7,414 bases of DNA from Alphaproteobacteria bacterium (GCA_030598385.1 JAUVQB010000062.1:1-7414); one strand, 5' to 3'; shown: positions 1 through 5,297, counted from the stretch's first letter. Program-made: numbers and translations. The notes: generated from the letters alone by a model not told the origin.

Positions 1-7
1 CATCAAG

Positions 8-745
8 GTGGCCATGGAGGAACTCAACCCCTCCAAGAAGCCGGTGACCCTATTCAGCAAACTGCGCGATTATTTCTTTACCGGCACGCTGGTGACCGCG
101 CCGATCGCGATCACGGTTTGGCTTACCGTGAGTGTCATCGATTTCTTCGACAGCAGCGTGATGCCGCTGATCCCGGCCGAGTGGAACCCAGCGACCTATC
201 TACCCTTCGGTATTCCGGGTCTCGGCCTCATCACCTCGGTGCTGACCATGACTCTGATCGGCTATCTGACCGCCGGATTCCTCGGCAATGCGGTCGTTCG
301 GATCGGCGAGCGGGTCATCGAGGGGCTGCCGGTCCTTAGGGGAATCTACTCCGCCGTCAAGCAGATCTTCGAAACCATGCTGAAGAAGCAGTCCAGCGCC
401 TTTCGCGAGGTGGTGTTGATCCAATACCCGCGCCCCGAGGCCTGGGCGATCGGATTCATCACCGGAGAAGTAGCCGGCGAGATCCAAGGCGCCACGCCCG
501 GGGACTCCATCAACATCTTCCTCCCGACGACGCCGAACCCGACCTCGGGCTTCCTGCTGTTTCTGCCGAAGGACGGCGCCAAGAAACTCACCATGACGGT
601 CGAGGAGGGGCTGAAGATGGTCGTCTCCGGCGGCATCGTCACGCCGGGCGCGGGCGAACCGGACTCAGAGGTCCCGGATGGCGAAACCGCGGCCGCCGAC
701 GACGAGGCGCCTGCCGTAGCAGCGGCGACTGAGCGCGGCGCCTAG
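8..745 (+). CDS. DUF502 family inner-membrane protein (start uncertain)
   Basis: Small integral membrane protein of the DUF502 family, whose biochemical role is not established. Numbered from the GTG at 8, a basic N-terminus (SKKPVTLFSKLRDYF, 9-23) leads into a first membrane segment at about 24-46 (TGTLVTAPIAITVWLTVSVI). A second hydrophobic stretch lies at about 68-95, rich in Gly and Pro. Then come the family-typical segments IEGLPVLRGIYSAVKQ (104-119), a region containing VVLIQYPRPEAWAIGF (135-150) and PTTPNPTSGFLLFLP (173-187), probably a folded cytoplasmic domain. The last 30 residues are an acidic, Ala-rich tail that looks disordered. Both the GTG at 8 and the ATG at 14 can serve as start, with an AAGG at 5-8. 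The frame is also open to the window edge, so an upstream start is possible. The gene converges on the DUF2155 gene and shares its stop region. Family assignment is confident; function is unknown. Confidence 0.88.
   Translation: MAMEELNPSKKPVTLFSKLRDYFFTGTLVTAPIAITVWLTVSVIDFFDSSVMPLIPAEWNPATYLPFGIPGLGLITSVLTMTLIGYLTAGFLGNAVVRIGERVIEGLPVLRGIYSAVKQIFETMLKKQSSAFREVVLIQYPRPEAWAIGFITGEVAGEIQGATPGDSINIFLPTTPNPTSGFLLFLPKDGAKKLTMTVEEGLKMVVSGGIVTPGAGEPDSEVPDGETAAADDEAPAVAAATERGA
742..745. other. Convergent stop codons sharing CTAG
   Basis: The palindrome CTAG at 742-745 carries both stop codons. The plus-strand DUF502 gene ends with TAG at 743-745, and the minus-strand DUF2155 gene ends with TAG read from 744 to 742. 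There is therefore no intergenic space and no room for a bidirectional terminator between the genes. Each transcript must end inside the other gene, giving antisense overlap at both 3' ends. Confidence 0.85.
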
Positions 746-1239
746 TTCTCTATCTCTGCCCCGTCGCTCTCCAGTTCCTCCGGCGGGAGGTCCGGCTTGC
801 AGTCTGTGACCCAGACGTCATAGACCGGATGCTCCAGCGCCGAAACGGCCGGCGAGGAGGCGAACATCCAACCGGAAAACAGCAGAACCGAGGGCGAATC
901 CGGCCGGTTGTCGACGATCTCCAGGAAGGCGGCGGACTCCGGGGGCTCCTCCGGCGGCGTCTTGTCGCAGCGCCGCACGGTGATCTCGAGAGAGCCGAAT
1001 TCGGCCGTCTGGTTGACCGGCACCTCAAAGGTGGAAATCCGCGCCGTGATCTTGTCGAGCCCCTGCAGCACCGCCGTCTCGGCCCGGGCCGCCCCGGGCA
1101 AACCAGCGCCCAAGCCAACGAGCAAGGCCCACGCCGCAAGGCAGGCCGCCCGGCGCGGGAGCCGACTCTCAATCCGTTCAACAGACAGGTTCAATTCGCG
1201 CGACTCGGCCAACTGGAACTCCGGCGAAGACATAGGCAT
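742..1239 (-). CDS. DUF2155 domain-containing exported protein
   Basis: Predicted periplasmic protein of 165 residues. The N-terminus is an unusually long polar stretch (1-28), then RR at 29-30, a hydrophobic core (AACLAAWALLVGLGAGL, 31-47) and a signal-peptidase-like site ARA before E54. The mature part holds the DUF2155 domain: LQGLDKITARISTFEVPV (58-75), LEITVRRCDKTPPEEPPESAAFLEI around 84-108, and the hallmark GWMFASSPAVSALEHPVYD around 123-141. Two cysteines in the mature part, C91 and C147, could form a disulfide. Known for the family: it is common in Alphaproteobacteria beside NDUFA12, but its function is unknown. ATGs at 1239 and 1233 compete as start and neither has a strong Shine-Dalgarno. 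A later non-ATG start would give a more normal signal peptide. It is the last gene of the minus-strand cluster, 37 nt after the methyltransferase stop. Confidence 0.87.
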   Translation of the reverse strand: MPMSSPEFQLAESRELNLSVERIESRLPRRAACLAAWALLVGLGAGLPGAARAETAVLQGLDKITARISTFEVPVNQTAEFGSLEITVRRCDKTPPEEPPESAAFLEIVDNRPDSPSVLLFSGWMFASSPAVSALEHPVYDVWVTDCKPDLPPEELESDGAEIEN

Positions 1240-1276
1240 CTGCGGGCCTGGCGCACAAGTTTAAGATTGGAGGTCT

Positions 1277-2035
1277 TTACGCAGGCTTTACCGCGCGAAA
1301 GCGCAAGCGCACGTAATCCACGAACCAGCCGCCCTCGCCGTCCGAGAGCGAGCCTGCGAGAGCGCCCTCCACCTCCGCGACGAGGCCCGGCCGCTCGCGC
1401 GCCGGCGCCTGGAACAGGAAGGGCTCGGCGAAGGTTTCCAGCCAATCGCCGAGCCGCCCCGGCAGCGGCGTGGGGCGGTCGATGAGGGCGATCTCCTCGA
1501 CCCGGAAGCCGCGGCCGGCGAGGCGCCCGGCATAGTCGTCCGGTCTCGGGAAGTACCAGGGATCGACGGCGGCTGCGTCGAGGCCGCGCCGTGCCAGCGC
1601 CGCCGTCAGCGCGGCCTTGACCCGTTCGACGTTGCCCGCCCCGCCCATCTCGCCGACAAAGCGGCCGCCCGGCTCAAGCGCGCGCCAAACGCCGTCGATG
1701 ACCGCGTCGGGGCGCGTCATCCAGTGGAGCGCCGCGTTGGAGAGGACGGCGTCGAATTCCGCCGCGAAGGCGAGCGCCTGGCCGTCGGCCACATGGGCCT
1801 CGAGGCCGCGGGCGCGCGCCGCCGCGACCTGTTCCGCCGAGGAGTCGACGCCGACGACCACGGCGCCCAGCGCGACCAGCTTCTCCGTCAGCGCGCCGTC
1901 GCCGCAGCCTAGATCGAGCACCCGCTCGCCCGGCCTCGGCGCCAAGAGATCGATCAGCGGCGCGCCGAGTTCGGCCACGAAGCCGGCGTTGCGCCGGTAG
2001 CGCTCCGGGTCCCAGCGTTGCCCCCTAGCGGTCAT
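1277..2035 (-). CDS. Class I SAM-dependent methyltransferase
   Basis: Soluble 252-residue Rossmann-fold methyltransferase. Motif I, VLDLGCGDG, is at 39-47 and binds S-adenosylmethionine. Motif II, VGVDSS, at 61-66 supplies the acidic residue for the ribose. VADGQAL is at 82-88, FDAVLSNAALHWM at 94-106 covers motif IV, and LEPGGRFVGE at 120-129 is the post-IV strand. The layout resembles the UbiE/BioC/trans-aconitate methyltransferase group of small-molecule enzymes. Nothing visible fixes the substrate. The C-terminal part (about 160-252) carries the substrate cap, with an aromatic run near 236-246. The ATG at 2035 is the only usable start, because a TGA lies in frame just upstream and no alternative start codon falls between. 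No good Shine-Dalgarno precedes it; two coupled mini-ORFs do instead. It sits between mlaD (71-nt gap) and the DUF2155 gene. Confidence 0.88.
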   Translation of the reverse strand: MTARGQRWDPERYRRNAGFVAELGAPLIDLLAPRPGERVLDLGCGDGALTEKLVALGAVVVGVDSSAEQVAAARARGLEAHVADGQALAFAAEFDAVLSNAALHWMTRPDAVIDGVWRALEPGGRFVGEMGGAGNVERVKAALTAALARRGLDAAAVDPWYFPRPDDYAGRLAGRGFRVEEIALIDRPTPLPGRLGDWLETFAEPFLFQAPARERPGLVAEVEGALAGSLSDGEGGWFVDYVRLRFRAVKPA

Positions 2036-2065
2036 GGGGCGCTCGTCATGGAAGGCGTGTCATGG
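2031..2065 (-). repeat. Triple CCATGAC repeat forming two ATGA-coupled mini-ORFs
   Basis: On the minus strand CCATGAC occurs three times with exact 14-nt spacing, at 2065-2059, 2051-2045 and 2037-2031. The last copy contains the methyltransferase ATG. Because 14 is one less than five codons, an ATG in one copy reads five codons and stops at the TGA inside the next copy. The first mini-ORF encodes M-T-R-L-P and stops at 2048-2046. The second starts at 2049, encodes M-T-S-A-P and stops at 2034-2032, overlapping the methyltransferase start at 2035-2033. The repeats and reading frames are directly visible. Their use in translation is inference, and no Shine-Dalgarno is evident before the first mini-ORF. 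They could instead be operator half-sites or a decayed tandem duplication. Confidence 0.6.
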
Positions 2066-2106
2066 CGTGGTTATGACCGCGCCGGAATGGGTGGCGCCTC
2101 AAGCGT

Positions 2107-2577
2107 TCACTCGGTTGCGGCCCCGCCAGCACTTTCGGTCGAGCCGAATACGAAGCGGCCCAGCAGGTCGACGACATTGATCGCGCCTTGGGTGAACTCG
2201 ACCTCGCCGCCGGGCGCTATGGTCTCGATTTCGCCGCCCGGCTCGAGCTCGACGAAGTTGCCGCCGAGCAGGCCTTCCGGCACGATCCGGGCTGAAGTGT
2301 CGCTCGGCAGCTCGATCGAGTCGTCGATCGACAGAACCACCTCGGCGTAAAAGGTCTCGGGGTCCAAGCGCTGGCTCACCACGGTGCCGATCTTGACCCC
2401 GGCCATGCGCACATCGGTTCCGGGGGTGAGGCCCGAGGCGTCGTCGAACTCGGCGGTGATCTCGTAACCGCCCGCGCCGCTCGTCAGGCCGATGGACTTG
2501 AAGGCAAAGACGATAAAGCCGACGGCAACCAACAGAACGATGCCGCCGAGGGCGGTCTCGATGATATTCCTCTTCAT
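2107..2577 (-). CDS. mlaD: MlaD-type MCE-domain phospholipid transport protein
   Basis: Inner-membrane-anchored, periplasm-facing substrate-binding subunit of the Mla pathway. This pathway moves phospholipids between outer and inner membranes with the MlaFEB ABC transporter. Numbered from MKRNIIET, one membrane helix spans about 8-28 (TALGGIVLLVAVGFIVFAF). The MCE domain follows at about 37-116 (YEITAEFDDASGLTPGTDVRMAG, then VKIGTV, ending in a region containing PEGLLGGNFVELEPGG). A C-terminal hydrophobic helix, NVVDLLGRFVFG, lies at 134-145, as in other MlaD proteins. At 156 residues it is normal for a short single-MCE MlaD. The frame stays open 23 codons further, to an ATG at 2646, but that start would overlap the NDUFA12 gene. 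The ATG at 2577 has a strong Shine-Dalgarno 8 nt upstream. mlaE and mlaF are not in this window; alphaproteobacteria often keep mlaD apart from them. Confidence 0.92.
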   Translation of the reverse strand: MKRNIIETALGGIVLLVAVGFIVFAFKSIGLTSGAGGYEITAEFDDASGLTPGTDVRMAGVKIGTVVSQRLDPETFYAEVVLSIDDSIELPSDTSARIVPEGLLGGNFVELEPGGEIETIAPGGEVEFTQGAINVVDLLGRFVFGSTESAGGAATE

Positions 2578-2585
2578 GCCGGAAA

Positions 2586-2593
2586 CTCCTCCC
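2586..2593 (-). promoter_or_regulatory. Ribosome binding site that sets the mlaD start
   Basis: The minus strand reads GGGAGGAG here, with 8 nt to the ATG at 2577. This is the best Shine-Dalgarno in the minus-strand cluster. It is the reason to prefer the 156-residue MlaD over the form starting at 2646, which would overlap the upstream gene by 23 nt. Confidence 0.8.
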
Positions 2594-2623
2594 GGGCGCC
2601 GGGACTCGGTGTCACCCTTGGTA

Positions 2624-3004
2624 TCAATCGGGCGTCCAGGGTTCATAGTCTCCCGTTGCCGGATCGCGCCGCCCGCCCATGAGCGTATGGCCGGGTGGGC
2701 GGTAGGCCTGATCGGTGCCGGTTAGGTTGGGTTGGTGATCCTTCTGCCAGGGCTGGCGAGGCGGGCCGCCTTCGGGCGGCGGCGTGTCCGCCGTGTGGTG
2801 CAGCCAGGCATGCCATTCCGCCGGGACTCGGCTGGCCTCGATGTCGCCGTCGTAGATCACCCAACGGCGCTCCTTTCGGAGGCTGTCCGGATGTACGCGA
2901 CCGCCGCCCTTTTCGCGATAGTAGCGGTTGCCCGTCTGGTCCTTGCCGACCAGTTCGCCGCGCAGCCACGTATAGAGTCGCGTTCCGATAGGGGGACCCG
3001 GCAT
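2624..3004 (-). CDS. NADH:ubiquinone oxidoreductase accessory subunit, NDUFA12 family
   Basis: A 126-residue homologue of the mitochondrial complex I subunit NDUFA12 (B17.2). In alphaproteobacteria this is one of the few supernumerary complex I subunits, binding at the peripheral arm on the cytoplasmic side. Family signatures: GTRLYTWLRGELVGKDQTGN at 7-26 followed by RYY, RRWVIYDGDIEASRVPAEWH at 46-65 followed by AWLHH, then WQKDHQPNLTGTDQAYRPPG at 86-105 and a terminal GDYEPW. There is no signal peptide or membrane helix, as expected. The ATG at 3004 is chosen because the conserved part begins right there and the length fits the family. The frame is open upstream to 3421, but that extension is low-complexity and runs across the divergent DUF6352 gene. 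It is the first gene of the minus-strand cluster, with mlaD 46 nt downstream. Other nuo genes are outside the window. Confidence 0.93.
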   Translation of the reverse strand: MPGPPIGTRLYTWLRGELVGKDQTGNRYYREKGGGRVHPDSLRKERRWVIYDGDIEASRVPAEWHAWLHHTADTPPPEGGPPRQPWQKDHQPNLTGTDQAYRPPGHTLMGGRRDPATGDYEPWTPD

Positions 3005-3214
3005 GCCTTCGCTCCATTGACCGGCCCCGCCTTCGCGCCTTATGCCAATCGCGGCGCAAATCGGGCCGGGCGCGGCGACTATTGCATCTCGCGGGCGCGG
3101 CGTCCAGGCTTGGGAACGGGCCCGAAGGGCACGCACGGGCCAACGCTGAAGGGGCTTGGCAGGGCGCCGCTGGGCTGGGATATAGGACGCTGATAGACGG
3201 GAACTCCGGTGGCA
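3005..3214. other. Divergent intergenic region
   Basis: This 210-bp non-coding stretch separates the start of the minus-strand NDUFA12 cluster from the plus-strand DUF6352 gene, so it should hold promoters in both directions. A plausible plus-strand promoter is listed separately. I found no convincing -35/-10 pair for the minus strand. A modest GGAG lies about 8 nt before the NDUFA12 ATG. Confidence 0.6.
3156..3186 (+). promoter_or_regulatory. Possible sigma70-type promoter of the DUF6352 gene
   Basis: TTGGCA at 3156-3161 matches five of six bases of the TTGACA -35 element. TATAGG at 3181-3186 matches four of six of the -10 element. The 19-bp spacer is longer than the ideal 17. Transcription would begin near 3193, leaving a leader of about 20 nt with a GGGA at 3199-3202 before the start codon. 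This is a pattern match only. Confidence 0.35.
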
Positions 3215-4231
3215 ATGAGGGACTTCTGGCACGATTCCGGCTACCACCTGCTCACCGCCACGGCGGAGGGCCGCCTCGGGTTGACCGACGATTTCTTGCG
3301 CGCCTATCTGATGCGGCCGGAGATTCGCCCGGTGGAAGACTCCTGCGCCACCGAGCGCTCGCTGCACGAGAGCCTGATGGCCGCCCCCCGCCGCTCGGTT
3401 GGCGAGCCCGAGATCGCGCAACTACGGGACCCCGATGCCCAGGACAATTATCGGGTCGTGCTCGGCTTCCGTGACCACCTGCTGGACGCCGGTGATATCG
3501 AATCCGGCTACCTCGCCTGCTTCACCGGCCCTGCAGGCGCAGGGGTCCCGCCGCTCTTCCTCGACCAGATGGCGCACGTCATCCTGCGCCACATTCTCGA
3601 CGGCACGGGCGACGGTCTGCGTGCCCGGGCGGCCGAATTGCTGTTCCGCGAGCAACGCATCACTACCCAGGACGGCAACATCCTGTCGGCCGACGCCGAG
3701 ACCGTGGAAATGTACGCCGCGACCGGCGGATTCGGCGCCCTCGGCCAGTTGATTTCCGAGGCGCAGACGCCCTTGCGCAGCGTCGAGCTGGAGGTGCTGG
3801 ACGAACGCAATCCGGACCTCTACTGGGGCCGCGACCAGGCCTACGACACGGTGCTCAATCTCAGCTTCACCGGCGGCGGGCTCGATGCCTTGTGCCGGGT
3901 GCTCGAGGCCTGGGTGCGGCATTTCCTCGCCGTCGAGGTCTCGATTCAGCCGGTGCAGCAGATCCGCGACGAGCGCTGGGTCTGGCATGTCGGCCTCGAC
4001 GCCGAAGGCTCCGCCCTGCTCAATGATCTCTACACCGGCGAAGAGGTCGACGAGGCCCGCATGACGCGGCTGCTGTCCTTGTTCCGCTTGGAATTTCGCG
4101 ATTCGCGCGTCATGCGCCCGGATATTGCCGGGCGGCCGGTCTATCTCGCCATGGCGATGGGCGAGGATTCGCGCTTGCGCCTCAAGCCCCAGAACCTCCT
4201 AGTCAACCTGCCGCTGGCCGAGCCCGCTTAG
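3215..4231 (+). CDS. DUF6352 family protein of unknown function
   Basis: Soluble protein of 338 residues with no signal peptide or membrane segment. I recognise it as a DUF6352 member; no activity is known to me. The family-like opening is MRDFWHDSGYHLL, followed by TDDFLRAYLMRPEI. Further segments include VVLGFRDHLLDAGDIESGYL, then PPLFLDQMAHVILRHILDG, typical of a mostly helical N-terminal half. The C-terminal half contains NPDLYWGRDQAYDTVLNLSF, an alpha/beta part with RWVWHVGLDAEGSALLNDLY, and the terminal LRLKPQNLLVNLPL. No Walker, Rossmann or metal-binding motif stands out. ATG at 3215 is preferred because the family begins MRDFW. A GTG two codons earlier (3209) is equally possible and is better spaced, 6 nt from GGGA. 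It is divergent from the NDUFA12 cluster and probably monocistronic. Confidence 0.85.
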   Translation: MRDFWHDSGYHLLTATAEGRLGLTDDFLRAYLMRPEIRPVEDSCATERSLHESLMAAPRRSVGEPEIAQLRDPDAQDNYRVVLGFRDHLLDAGDIESGYLACFTGPAGAGVPPLFLDQMAHVILRHILDGTGDGLRARAAELLFREQRITTQDGNILSADAETVEMYAATGGFGALGQLISEAQTPLRSVELEVLDERNPDLYWGRDQAYDTVLNLSFTGGGLDALCRVLEAWVRHFLAVEVSIQPVQQIRDERWVWHVGLDAEGSALLNDLYTGEEVDEARMTRLLSLFRLEFRDSRVMRPDIAGRPVYLAMAMGEDSRLRLKPQNLLVNLPLAEPA

Positions 4232-4291
4232 GGCGAGAGTCCCCGAGACCGCGCGCCAGCGGAAATAGCTCACCTTCTCGAAGATTTGAGC

Positions 4292-4308
4292 CGGCTCTCA
4301 CAGAGCCG
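4292..4308. repeat. Perfect inverted repeat, possible terminator stem
   Basis: CGGCTCT at 4292-4298 and AGAGCCG at 4302-4308 form a perfect 7-bp stem with a 3-nt loop, about 60 bp after the DUF6352 stop and 54 bp before the next start. No T-run follows, so it is not a classical intrinsic terminator. It may stall polymerase, stabilise a 3' end, or be an operator for the P460 gene. The rest of the 131-bp gap shows only the Shine-Dalgarno AAGGAG at 4350-4355. Confidence 0.4.
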
Positions 4309-4362
4309 TGACGGCGCGTGATCAGGGGCCGGCGCTAGAGTCGAATGGGAAGGAGATAGGCG

Positions 4363-5016
4363 ATGCTGCGCCTCCTGATCACCTCCGGCTTCGTTGTGGC
4401 TCTACTGGTCTTGGGCCCGGCAAGCCCTGTCACATGGGCCGGCGAGAGGCTTCAAACGGCACAAATCAGCGGCGATCCGGAGGAACCCAGGCGGCATTTC
4501 CGGATCAGGCGCCCAGCCCGCTTGGCCCCAGCCGAGGCCGAGGAGATCTACCGGCAACTGATCGACGAGCTGGTCGCCGGATACGCGCCGACCGACCATC
4601 CGGCCGCCCGCGATTACCGCGGCTGGCGCCGCTACAACTCCGCGCCCTACCTCTCGGCCACCCACGGCAACCTCTACATCAACAATTACGTCAACGAGGC
4701 GGGCGGCGCCTATGGCCGCTTCGAGAATGCCGGCATCCTGCCGGTCGGCGCCATCATCGCCAAGGACAGCTTCGTCGTGGAGCGCAACGGCGAGGTCCGG
4801 CCGGGGCCGCTCTTCATCATGGAAAAGATGCCGAAGGGCTTCAATTACGTGAGCGGCGACTGGCGCTACACCCAGATCATGCCCGACGGCGAGTTCTTCG
4901 GAGAAACCCACGGCGAGGGCGCTGAGCGAGTCGCCTTCTGCATCGGCTGCCATCTCGCCGTGGAACAGCAGGACCACCTCTTCTTCATCCCGGCCCCCTA
5001 TAGAGTCGCGCCCTAG
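4363..5016 (+). CDS. Exported cytochrome P460-family c-type haem protein
   Basis: Predicted periplasmic haem protein of 217 residues. A signal peptide (MLRLLITSGFVVALLVLGPA, then SPVTWAG) ends near residue 27. The P460 domain covers about 80-212: RGWRRYNSAPYLSATHGNLY at 86-105, YVNEAGGAYGRF at 109-120, LPVGAIIAKDSF at 126-137, PLFIMEKM at 149-156, GDWRYTQIMPDG at 165-176. The covalent c-haem motif CIGCH is at 193-197 near the C-terminus, where this family carries it. Known P460 enzymes oxidise hydroxylamine or bind NO and contain a lysine cross-linked to the haem. K134 is a candidate here by position, but I cannot confirm it. A cytochrome c'-beta-like NO-binding role is the main alternative. 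AAGGAG at 4350-4355, 7 nt before the ATG, supports the start. No hydroxylamine or ammonia oxidation genes are nearby, so NO or hydroxylamine detoxification is more likely than energy metabolism. Confidence 0.85.
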   Translation: MLRLLITSGFVVALLVLGPASPVTWAGERLQTAQISGDPEEPRRHFRIRRPARLAPAEAEEIYRQLIDELVAGYAPTDHPAARDYRGWRRYNSAPYLSATHGNLYINNYVNEAGGAYGRFENAGILPVGAIIAKDSFVVERNGEVRPGPLFIMEKMPKGFNYVSGDWRYTQIMPDGEFFGETHGEGAERVAFCIGCHLAVEQQDHLFFIPAPYRVAP

Positions 5017-5053
5017 AGTCGTCGGCCGGTGCGCCAATTCGGATCGACGGAAC

Positions 5054-5069
5054 CCGCAAGATTCTGCGG
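5054..5069 (+). terminator. Weak hairpin after the P460 gene
   Basis: CCGCA at 5054-5058 pairs with TGCGG at 5065-5069 around a 6-nt loop, 38 nt after the P460 stop. The sequence after it is moderately T-rich but has no true U-tract. It may act as a weak terminator separating the P460 gene from nrdJ; the stem is short enough to be chance. Confidence 0.25.
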
Positions 5070-5084
5070 TCTTGGTGATTTGCC

Positions 5085-5100
5085 ACACCATATCTATTGC
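5085..5100 (+). promoter_or_regulatory. NrdR-box-like site (single)
   Basis: The 16-mer ACACCATATCTATTGC matches 12 of 16 positions of the published NrdR-box consensus acaCwAtATaTwGtgt, with the left half nearly complete. It lies about 200 bp upstream of nrdJ in locally AT-richer DNA. Its 19-bp offset from the next site is not the usual pair spacing, so it may be a spare half-site or chance. Confidence 0.4.
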
Positions 5101-5103
5101 CGC

Positions 5104-5150
5104 CCTCAAGATGTTGTGATTAACTGCCCGTTCTCATCAAGATGTAGGTC
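5104..5150 (+). promoter_or_regulatory. Candidate NrdR box pair upstream of nrdJ
   Basis: Two sites share the core TCAAGATGT, at 5106-5114 and 5137-5145, exactly 31 bp apart. Aligned to the NrdR consensus, the first (5104-5119) matches 11 of 16 positions and the second (5135-5150) 7 of 16. Within the central ten bases each scores 8 of 10 and they deviate at the same two positions. NrdR is the ATP/dATP-sensing repressor of ribonucleotide reductase genes. It typically binds two boxes with a linker of about 15-16 bp, as here. No clear -35/-10 pair could be assigned, so the geometry relative to the promoter is unknown. Confidence 0.55.
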
Positions 5151-5154
5151 GGTT

Positions 5155-5289
5155 GAGGCTATTTTTGCCTCGCCAGCCTGTCCAGGAGGGACAATCCGGG
5201 GGGTGGGCCACCGGCGGAGCGATTGCGCCGCCGGCGTGGAGTGGCACCGCCTCTCGTGCGCAGGGCAACAACGAAGTGCGAGAGGGGAG
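5155..5289 (+). promoter_or_regulatory. Structured nrdJ leader with SD-overlapping hairpin
   Basis: Four successive hairpins can be drawn. GAGGC/GCCTC lies at 5155-5159 and 5167-5171. TGTCC/GGACA with loop AGGAG lies at 5179-5193. A strong CCGGCGG/CCGCCGG stem lies at 5211-5217 and 5228-5234. Last is a 10-bp stem of 5250-5259 (CCTCTCGTGC) with 5276-5285 (GTGCGAGAGG), including two G-U pairs. The 3' arm of the last stem runs into the nrdJ Shine-Dalgarno GGGGAG (5284-5289), which is 8 nt before the ATG. This layout would allow control at translation initiation. I see no B12-box or other recognised riboswitch signature. The pairings are visible in the sequence; regulation is inferred. In such GC-rich DNA some stems are expected by chance. 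Confidence 0.45.
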
Positions 5290-5297
5290 ACCAACGT

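Noticed and set aside
829..1485. 218-codon plus-strand frame across the DUF2155 and methyltransferase genes
   Set aside because: Highly Arg-rich translation without domain signals, antisense to two clear genes; a shadow of GC-rich codon structure.
2059..2077. GTCAT/ATGAC inverted repeat between mlaD and the methyltransferase as a terminator
   Set aside because: Only 5 bp of stem with a 9-nt loop and no T-run on either strand. One arm is simply a copy of the CCATGAC repeat.
3005..3421. N-terminal extension of the NDUFA12 frame up to 3421
   Set aside because: The extension crosses the divergent DUF6352 gene and is Arg/Ala/Pro-rich noise. NDUFA12 homology begins at the ATG at 3004 and the length then fits the family.
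4335..5021. 9-bp direct repeat CTAGAGTCG flanking the P460 gene (4335-4343 and 5013-5021)
   Set aside because: It looks like a target-site duplication, but about a hundred chance 9-mer repeats are expected in a window of this size. The second copy overlaps the stop codon and there is no mobile element between them.
5160..5290. Cobalamin riboswitch before nrdJ
   Set aside because: CCAGGAG at 5182-5188 loosely recalls a B12-box, but the remaining box bases and the conserved GCNACTG-type core are missing. A B12-repressed riboswitch would also be illogical for a B12-using enzyme.
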